This document shows positions 6,482 through 11,296 of a stretch of DNA of 11,296 bases, piece after piece. Positions within the stretch are counted from its first letter, which is position 1. The number at the start of each line of letters is the position of its first letter. Source of the DNA: an uncultured Ruminococcus sp. (lineage in GTDB: Bacteria > Bacillota > Clostridia > Oscillospirales > Ruminococcaceae); NCBI GenBank assembly GCA_937910385.1, contig CALEPT010000180.1, forward strand, positions 1 through 11,296, in the 5' to 3' direction. The notes beneath the pieces were generated by a model. It ran no database searches, had not been told where the DNA came from, and saw nothing but the letters and a program-made list of their open reading frames with translations. The translations under genes and the position numbers were made by a program.

Positions 6482-6970
6482 TTATCCTTTTCTGCCAAAC
6501 AACTTTGATAAAAAGCCTTTATTCTTTTTATTGTCAGGGCTATTCAGTTCATCACGACTTATCTGCGGTATTTTTATTACTGTTTCTCTGTCAAGATGAA
6601 CATTGAACATATCAAAGTAGCCGAGTTCGTATTTATAGGCTAAATCTTCAATCTTATCAAAAGCCTCATCCGACACTGAATATGCGATCCCCATATATAT
6701 CAGATCGTCATCTATGGTGTAGTCTATCAGCTTGTTTTCAAGCTCGGGATCGTTTTCAAGTTCATCATCAGTAGGAGCAAACTCTCCATTCATTGAGGGA
6801 TACTCCTTAACAAGCTCCATAAAGAAATCAACAAGAGACTGTGATGTACCTTTGATGTCATTATAGTCTCTGTCCGAATTCCATTCGCTCTTTTTGTAGA
6901 ACCATTTCAGGAACTCCATAGGCTCAGTCGGAGCTTTGCTTTTATCAAATACAAGGATATCTACGCTCAT
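6482..6970 (-). CDS. acidic immunity-like protein (MSVDILVFDKSKAP family)
   Basis: The 162-residue protein is strongly acidic. It opens with MSVDILVFDKSKAPTEPMEF followed by LKWFYKKSEW, and has YPSMNGEFAPTDDE and IDDDLIYMGIAYSVSDEAFDKI. I recall this pattern from a widespread family of small cytoplasmic proteins often met near polymorphic toxin genes, but I cannot name an accession. A basic tail (NKKNKGFLSKLFGRKG, 147-162) looks like an added amphipathic anchor unlike the acidic body. The ribosome site AGGTGA lies just upstream, and 14 bp separate it from the gene before. An immunity role is plausible, not shown. Confidence 0.65.
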   Translation of the reverse strand: MSVDILVFDKSKAPTEPMEFLKWFYKKSEWNSDRDYNDIKGTSQSLVDFFMELVKEYPSMNGEFAPTDDELENDPELENKLIDYTIDDDLIYMGIAYSVSDEAFDKIEDLAYKYELGYFDMFNVHLDRETVIKIPQISRDELNSPDNKKNKGFLSKLFGRKG

Positions 6971-6984
6971 TTTTTCACCTATCC

Positions 6985-7599
6985 TTACGTTTTATCTTCG
7001 TCCCATGTAGAATAACAATTGCCATAATACTGAAGCTCAGGGTTCAGAATAAACTTTCCATTTGCTTTTGATAATACAGGATAAGTTCCTTCAGGAGCAT
7101 AATTGATATAATCATAGTCAACTGTATTGTCATTGCTATACTGGTAGCGTTCATACACTATCTGAAGCCGATCTGCATAATATTCTTCATAAACAATCTC
7201 ATTTTTGAAATGCGTAACATAAGAATATGTAGGATAAAAGCCTCCGATAGAAGAAAAAGGAAATAGGAAGCGCTTATCTTCTTTATAATAAGCAATAAAG
7301 ACAACGTCTATTCTGCCTTTTACGTAGCTTTCAACTCGTACAAGTTTGTCTTCTTTTTTATACAGTTTACAATAATTCAAAGTCCCTTTCCTAATACTAT
7401 TCTTCTCTCTTAACTTCCGTCTATTGCACTCAAGTACTTGTCTAAGTCCTTGCTGTACACCAATCCTTGTGTCATTTTTATTAGCAATATATGTTATCTC
7501 GTCATATTCACTTACACTTATTTCAGAATACTTGAAGTTTTCCCTAAGTTCGTTGACTTCTTTGAGTAACTGTTGAAGATATTCAAAATCTATAAACAT
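6985..7599 (-). CDS. beta-rich protein of unknown function, possible immunity protein
   Basis: I do not recognise this 204-residue protein. Residues 1-65 look helical (MFIDFEYLQQLLKEVNELRE). The rest is rich in Tyr and Phe with alternating strand patterns (VFIAYYKEDKRFLFPFSS, 100-117; YADRLQIVYERYQYSND, 141-157). It has no TM segment or signal peptide. The ATG is preceded by AGAGG at a proper distance. It begins 12 bp after the end of the broken KptA fragment, as the immunity gene follows a toxin gene in a toxin-immunity cassette. That suggests, but does not prove, that the KptA-like protein was once its partner. Confidence 0.6.
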   Translation of the reverse strand: MFIDFEYLQQLLKEVNELRENFKYSEISVSEYDEITYIANKNDTRIGVQQGLRQVLECNRRKLREKNSIRKGTLNYCKLYKKEDKLVRVESYVKGRIDVVFIAYYKEDKRFLFPFSSIGGFYPTYSYVTHFKNEIVYEEYYADRLQIVYERYQYSNDNTVDYDYINYAPEGTYPVLSKANGKFILNPELQYYGNCYSTWDEDKT

Positions 7600-7611
7600 T
7601 TTTAACCTCTA

Positions 7612-7890
7612 TCACTTGGTATATACGCTGTCACAGATATACTTCACAGGCACTTCTTCGGTACACCAAACCTCATTTTCGGTAACGCCGAACCTATATC
7701 CGTCCTTGTTCATCTCAGATGCTGCTATTTTCAACACAACAGGAATCTTGTGCCAACGCTCGGTAGACTGCCATGCCTTGCTTATATCAGCCTGCATATG
7801 TACAGCGTGTCTCGCCATCTTCTTTATAGCTCCGCTTTCCTCAATTGCTTCAAGAGCCTTTGTAGTCGTTCAATGGTACAGTTCCTCCAT
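7612..7890 (-). pseudogene. RNA 2'-phosphotransferase (KptA/Tpt1)-like C-terminal domain, copy 1, interrupted
   Basis: The reading frame gives MEELYH, a TGA stop (7873-7875 on the plus strand), then TTTKALEAIEESGAIKKMAR followed by HAVHMQADISKAWQ, KIPVVLKIAA, DGYRFGVTENEVWCTEEVPVKYI. These match the C-terminal ADP-ribosyltransferase-like lobe of KptA/Tpt1, which removes a 2'-phosphate from spliced RNA using NAD. Family members read LYHGT where this has LYH-stop-T, so a single GGA to TGA change would explain the break. The N-terminal winged-helix lobe, which supplies part of the catalytic set, is absent: an in-frame TAA lies at 7903-7905. A shorter frame from ATG 7818 remains open (68 codons) but has a poor ribosome site and cannot be a full enzyme. 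Confidence 0.7.
7631..7832. repeat. direct repeat, copy 1 (KptA-like fragment)
   Basis: This aligns without gaps to 11095-11296, same orientation. By eye I count 13 differences in 202 bp (about 93% identity); the last 60 bp or so are identical. Similarity stops at the end of the KptA-like coding region on the left. On the right the second copy is cut by the window edge, so the full repeat length is unknown. The two copies enclose the TM/MBL/protease operon, with a repeat period of 3464 bp. Confidence 0.9.
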
Positions 7891-7921
7891 GTTTTCAATC
7901 TCTTAAGAAATAATCAGCAAC

Positions 7922-9412
7922 TCATCCATCCCAGCCGAGGATATAACTTTCAAGATCCATTACATTTTTATCTTCTAGTAATTCATCGTTATTATTACAT
8001 GCTTTAATTGAAAGCTTTTTATAGAATTGAGCAAGTAGCATTCTACTAATTTCAATATCAAAAGCCATATCTCTAATATGGAAATTATGCTCTTTGAGCA
8101 TATTATTAATGAATTGAGCAGGTAACGATTCTTTTTTAATAGGAGAGATAAAACTAAATTCTTCACCATTATCACGCTTTTGAATAAAATGAATCGTTAT
8201 ATATTCTTGTGATAGTCTATAGCGATGATAATCAGTAGAATCATTAGTAGCTATTTGAGAAAGAATATAGATGTAATCTTCAGGATTAGTTATTCCAAAA
8301 TAAGCTTGATTCGTACTATCCCTTAAGAATAGTTGACACACATTTATTTTTTTGTTTTTTATACTTTCAAAATATTGTTTTTCTTTAGTATAATTTGTAA
8401 AATCACCTATTCCTTTTCGTGACAAATGTTTTAAACTAACAATTTTACGTCCTATTTTTTCTTGCTTTATAGAGCCTTTATTTAATTCTTGTAGTTGAAT
8501 ATCTACATTCACATTGCTATTCTTTCCGTTATTAATCCATTTAAGAACCCCACTCATCAAATCTTTTTTATTTGCAACAACTATGTTAACATCGGGTTCT
8601 TTTAAGAACTTTCTTTTTACTTCTTTTTTTAATATAATAGTAATAACATCATTTACAGATTTTTCCTTTTCCTGTAAAGGAAGAGGATCTTTTGTATTTA
8701 TATAATCGCAATAGGGATTATCCTCTATAATAATATTAAATTTTTCTTTCATTAAAGTATTAATATTAGAAATCTTTTCAGCATGTAATATGGCTCTATC
8801 TGCATTTTCACCTTTTCCTTCGGATAGCAACCCTAATACACATAATTCTTTATCGTTATCCAGCCAAATTGGAGCTCCTGACATACCTTTTAGTTCCTTC
8901 GTTCTATCAAAATTGTCCATATGCGGCGTAGTTGCACGAATTTGGAAATAATGCTCTGAAGGAATGTTGTTTAAAACGAATCCAAAATCTCTGTCTTGCG
9001 AATAAATAAGATTTTTGTCCGTCTTCCCTCCAGGATAACCCTGAAAGTATACTTTTTTATCATTAACAGCCTCAACGATATAATACTCTGTACGATTAAT
9101 ATTATATCGACGCGCATTTCTAATAGTAATCACGGAATAATCGTGATTTTTATTCTCAGGAAATACAACTTGTTTCTTTGAAACCTTAACAATAGTTTCC
9201 TTGTATTCATTTTTATCAGGGCAAACTGGAGTAGGAATATGTAGTTCAAATTCTTCTGTATTCATTCCATCTATTACATGTTTGCAAGTAAAAACATAAA
9301 AAGAGTTTCCGCCAGGATAAAATAAAAGTCCACTTCCATGATTAGCCCCATTAGTAATTAGTACACTATATTTTCGAGTATTATGACAATTATCCAAAAT
9401 ATTATTCTTCAT
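7922..9412 (-). CDS. trypsin-like serine protease with an unknown C-terminal domain
   Basis: The 496-residue protein has a cytoplasmic trypsin-fold protease in its first 225 residues. Visible features are SGLLFYPGG, the histidine in FTCKHVIDG (H45), the aspartate in HDYSVITI (D91), the GYPGG loop (125-129), and the nucleophile in GMSGAPIW (S178). The triad is complete. There is no signal peptide, so it acts inside the cell. Residues 230-496 form a second domain I cannot place. It contains mixed strands and helices (VCQLFLRD, YITIHFIQKR, FSFISPIKK), ending in helices (RDMAFDIEISRMLLAQFYKK). In known conflict systems, trypsin domains are often the effector joined to a sensor or coupling domain. 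AGGTGAT precedes the ATG, 10 bp after the MBL gene. Confidence 0.85.
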   Translation of the reverse strand: MKNNILDNCHNTRKYSVLITNGANHGSGLLFYPGGNSFYVFTCKHVIDGMNTEEFELHIPTPVCPDKNEYKETIVKVSKKQVVFPENKNHDYSVITIRNARRYNINRTEYYIVEAVNDKKVYFQGYPGGKTDKNLIYSQDRDFGFVLNNIPSEHYFQIRATTPHMDNFDRTKELKGMSGAPIWLDNDKELCVLGLLSEGKGENADRAILHAEKISNINTLMKEKFNIIIEDNPYCDYINTKDPLPLQEKEKSVNDVITIILKKEVKRKFLKEPDVNIVVANKKDLMSGVLKWINNGKNSNVNVDIQLQELNKGSIKQEKIGRKIVSLKHLSRKGIGDFTNYTKEKQYFESIKNKKINVCQLFLRDSTNQAYFGITNPEDYIYILSQIATNDSTDYHRYRLSQEYITIHFIQKRDNGEEFSFISPIKKESLPAQFINNMLKEHNFHIRDMAFDIEISRMLLAQFYKKLSIKACNNNDELLEDKNVMDLESYILGWDG

Positions 9413-9422
9413 ACAATATCAC

Positions 9423-10340
9423 CTATATTATTATTGGCTTTCCATCACTTTTAACACAACGGATTGTTTCATTATTATCTTCGTCTAAAAAGAAACCATT
9501 TGACCACCAGTCGGAAGGGCTATATATAACAATATTGCCGTTCCATTTATGTATTTTTGCAATTGTTTGTTTATCTGGGTGAGATTTCCCATCAGTACAA
9601 ATCAAATAATTATTACATTTTATCTTTTTCCATTCTTCAGTAAGATTTCGAATTGAACCATGATGAGAGAGTTTAATCATGTCATAGCTATAATCAGAAA
9701 TTGTATTTATGATATCCACTCCCCAAGCATCGCCTGTAAAAAGAAGTTTTTTATTCTCATAATAAAAAGTAAAAACAATACTAGCTCTGTTGCTCAGACT
9801 TGAGTCACAGTCCGTTATATCATCATCTGCTAAAGTAGATAGTTTTTGTTTACGATCTGAAGTATATGAAAGCTTTGTATTTCTGGTTTCACAATACACT
9901 TTTTCAGCTATGTCTTTGGGTGGCCATAAAATATTAATCTCTGCACCTTCGATGTTAATAGAATCGCCTTTAATTACTGAACGTACCGGTATCCCTTTAG
10001 AAATTATTAATGAGTATAATTCGTTATTCTGATTAGCAGATAATGGGGTGCCCCCTTTATTTTCAACAAGGGTATTTTTAGCATTTAACCAAAATTCATT
10101 TATGTTTAGAGTTTTGTTTCTCCTTGCAGCAAATAATGCTCCTCCAAGATGATCATCATCCATATGTGTTATGATAACAGCATCAATTATTTCTTTATTA
10201 CGTTCAATGTCTTTGCATAAATCCAGAAATTTTGATGCAAAACGAGTAATTCCCGTATCAACTATTATATTATGTCGGTTTCCAAATCTAATTCTTATAC
10301 AATCGCCTTTTCCAGCGTTATATGTATATATCTCCAGCAT
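9423..10340 (-). CDS. ComEC-like metallo-beta-lactamase-fold hydrolase
   Basis: The 305-residue protein is a free-standing MBL-fold enzyme of the kind fused to ComEC. It has YNAGKGDCIRIRF (7-19), IIVDTG (25-30), the metal motif THMDDDHLGG (H59, D61, D63, H64), the SNRASIVFTF strand (183-192), LLFTGDAW (D204) and KLSHHGS (H226, H227). All metal ligands expected for the fold are present, so it is probably an active phosphodiesterase or nuclease; the substrate is unknown. There is no signal peptide or TM, unlike true ComEC. GGAGG lies 7 nt before the ATG. It lies between the TM gene (35 bp gap) and the protease gene (10 bp gap) and is surely cotranscribed. MBL and protease domains are known to co-occur in some antiphage systems, which supports a conflict role. 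Confidence 0.88.
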   Translation of the reverse strand: MLEIYTYNAGKGDCIRIRFGNRHNIIVDTGITRFASKFLDLCKDIERNKEIIDAVIITHMDDDHLGGALFAARRNKTLNINEFWLNAKNTLVENKGGTPLSANQNNELYSLIISKGIPVRSVIKGDSINIEGAEINILWPPKDIAEKVYCETRNTKLSYTSDRKQKLSTLADDDITDCDSSLSNRASIVFTFYYENKKLLFTGDAWGVDIINTISDYSYDMIKLSHHGSIRNLTEEWKKIKCNNYLICTDGKSHPDKQTIAKIHKWNGNIVIYSPSDWWSNGFFLDEDNNETIRCVKSDGKPIII

Positions 10341-10375
10341 TTAATTGCCTCCAATTCTAGGTAATAGTTGTTATT

Positions 10376-11056
10376 TTATTGCCTCCAATCAATGACATCT
10401 ATATTATCTTGTAAATAATAGATTTTTTCATTTTCCACATGCATTTTATAACAACATAAGTATATTGCACCTATTTTTACTTCTTCACACATAATATAGA
10501 ATTCCAAAGGATAATCATTTTCATCAAGGCCCAAGAATGTATCATTAATTCTTATTACTCTGTTTGCTATTTTGGGATTGCATATTCTATCCGTTTCAAA
10601 ATATAATCTATATTTGTATTGCTCTTGAGTCCAAATATCGCATATTCGATTATCATAAAAATAAATGTTCCTATATTTGCCTTTTCCACATCCGTTAATA
10701 GTTAGATTAAAGTATTGTCCAGACTTTTCTAATGTTAATGTAAAGTGAGGTTCATTTTCCTTAACCTCTTTCTCATCTTGTTCTTCTTTTTTCATTTTTC
10801 GGTCATTAAGCTCCATATTTCTTGTTACATATAGAACTGCGAAACTTCCTGGTATAGCAAATGCAGTAGCATAGTAAGAGAGTAAATCACCCATTTCAAT
10901 TGGAATGATTTGCTTACTATTGAGATTATAAAAAAAACCAATAAAAAACGGTAGTATTATAATAATACATGAAATAAACCAGAGCCATTTTGTTTTACGA
11001 AAAAAAGCCATCTTTTTATTCTTCTTATTTATTCTTTTGGTATTTGCAGGCTTCAT
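10376..11056 (-). CDS. two-TM membrane protein with a cytoplasmic beta-rich domain
   Basis: The 226-residue protein begins with a Lys/Arg-rich tail (1-23), then TM1 (about 24-43, WLWFISCIIIILPFFIGFFY), a short outside loop, and TM2 (about 57-77, ending LYVTRN). A charged, likely coiled-coil linker follows (80-101, RNMELNDRKMKKEEQDEKEV). Residues 102-226 form a beta-rich cytoplasmic domain with PHFTLTLEKSGQYFNLTING. By the positive-inside rule both ends are in the cytoplasm. I know no named family, though this TM-hairpin-plus-strand-domain layout is common in defence-island membrane proteins. GGGAG lies 9 nt before the ATG, and only 16 bp separate it from the KptA-like copy upstream. As first gene of the operon it may anchor or sense for the MBL and protease partners. 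Confidence 0.8.
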   Translation of the reverse strand: MKPANTKRINKKNKKMAFFRKTKWLWFISCIIIILPFFIGFFYNLNSKQIIPIEMGDLLSYYATAFAIPGSFAVLYVTRNMELNDRKMKKEEQDEKEVKENEPHFTLTLEKSGQYFNLTINGCGKGKYRNIYFYDNRICDIWTQEQYKYRLYFETDRICNPKIANRVIRINDTFLGLDENDYPLEFYIMCEEVKIGAIYLCCYKMHVENEKIYYLQDNIDVIDWRQ

Positions 11057-11072
11057 ATAGATTAGCTCCCTA

Positions 11073-11296
11073 TTATAATTTAGTATAGATTATATCACAG
11101 ATATACTTCACAGGTACTTCCTCGGTACACCATACCTCGTTCTCGGTAACGCCGAACCTATATCCATCCTTGCTCATCTTAGATGCTGCTATTTTCAGCA
11201 CTACAAGAATCTTGTGCCAACGCTCGGCAGACTGCCATGCTTTGCTTATATCAGCCTGCATATGTACAGCGTGTCTCGCCATCTTCTTTATAGCTC
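11073..11296 (-). pseudogene. RNA 2'-phosphotransferase-like fragment, copy 2 (cut by the window edge)
   Basis: The frame is open from the window edge down to the stop at 11073-11075. It encodes the same KptA-like C-terminal lobe: MARHAVHMQADISKAWQ, VVLKIAA, DGYRFGVTENEVWCTEEVPVKYI. Compared with copy 1 it has A for T, L for P in the KIPVVLK strand, K for E and S for N, and a different end (IIYTKL). The part carrying the HGT motif lies outside the window, so whether this copy is intact is unknown. The proline loss in a conserved strand suggests drift. It ends 16 bp before the TM gene and may share its promoter. Confidence 0.6.
11095..11296. repeat. direct repeat, copy 2 (KptA-like fragment)
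   Basis: This is the partner of 7631-7832 in the same orientation. The match runs up to the last base of the window, so the repeat probably continues beyond it. Recombination between the copies would delete the whole TM/MBL/protease operon. Confidence 0.9.

Noticed and set aside
7616..8007. Plus-strand open frames across the KptA-like fragment and protease end
   Set aside because: They lie opposite the conserved KptA-like frame and the protease end, lack ribosome sites, and have no family features.
7922..11056. Complete AVAST type I or ABC-three-component system
   Set aside because: No STAND or ABC ATPase gene is present in the window, so neither name is justified.

Overview
The window most resembles accessory DNA of a gut or rumen Clostridia, probably a Ruminococcus-type member of the Oscillospiraceae. 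This rests on moderate G+C in the left part, strong AGGAG/GGAGG ribosome sites, and the pairing of a DUF3987-family protein with a large serine recombinase. The genus is an inference; nothing in the window proves it. I saw no rRNA, tRNA or CRISPR.

Left third (1-5270): a mobile-element core. On the minus strand, a small XRE regulator overlaps a DUF3987 (helicase/primase-like) gene by ATGA. That gene ends abruptly against the C-terminal fragment of an unrelated serine recombinase (37-432), which looks like a recombination scar. Divergently, a phage/ICE-type XRE repressor (1919-2272) is followed by a Cys/His-rich protein of unknown function (2384-3394). Next comes a 320-bp leader packed with 16-18-bp palindromes, then a large serine recombinase (about 3715-5136) with no canonical start codon, closed by a clear rho-independent terminator (5237-5268). 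The divergent regulators share a well-defined control region with two near-consensus promoters and TGTTC/GAACA half-sites; the same half-sites recur in the recombinase leader.

Middle (5276-7599): a tightly packed minus-strand set of four genes. Three encode small, acidic or beta-rich proteins that look like immunity proteins, and the last resembles the U32/UbiV family (Cys cluster plus a KIEGR motif). Upstream of them lies a broken RNA 2'-phosphotransferase (KptA/Tpt1) C-terminal fragment.

Right third (7612-11296): two same-strand copies of the KptA fragment, about 93% identical over 202 bp without gaps, flank a markedly A+T-rich three-gene operon. Its genes are a two-TM protein with a cytoplasmic beta-rich tail, a ComEC-like metallo-beta-lactamase-fold hydrolase, and a trypsin-like protease with an intact His/Asp/Ser triad fused to a roughly 265-residue domain I do not recognise. 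The spacing (35 bp and 10 bp) and the catalytic content suggest one functional unit, most plausibly a membrane-linked conflict/defence module. This is the best candidate here for an undescribed system. Its function is inferred from architecture and context only.
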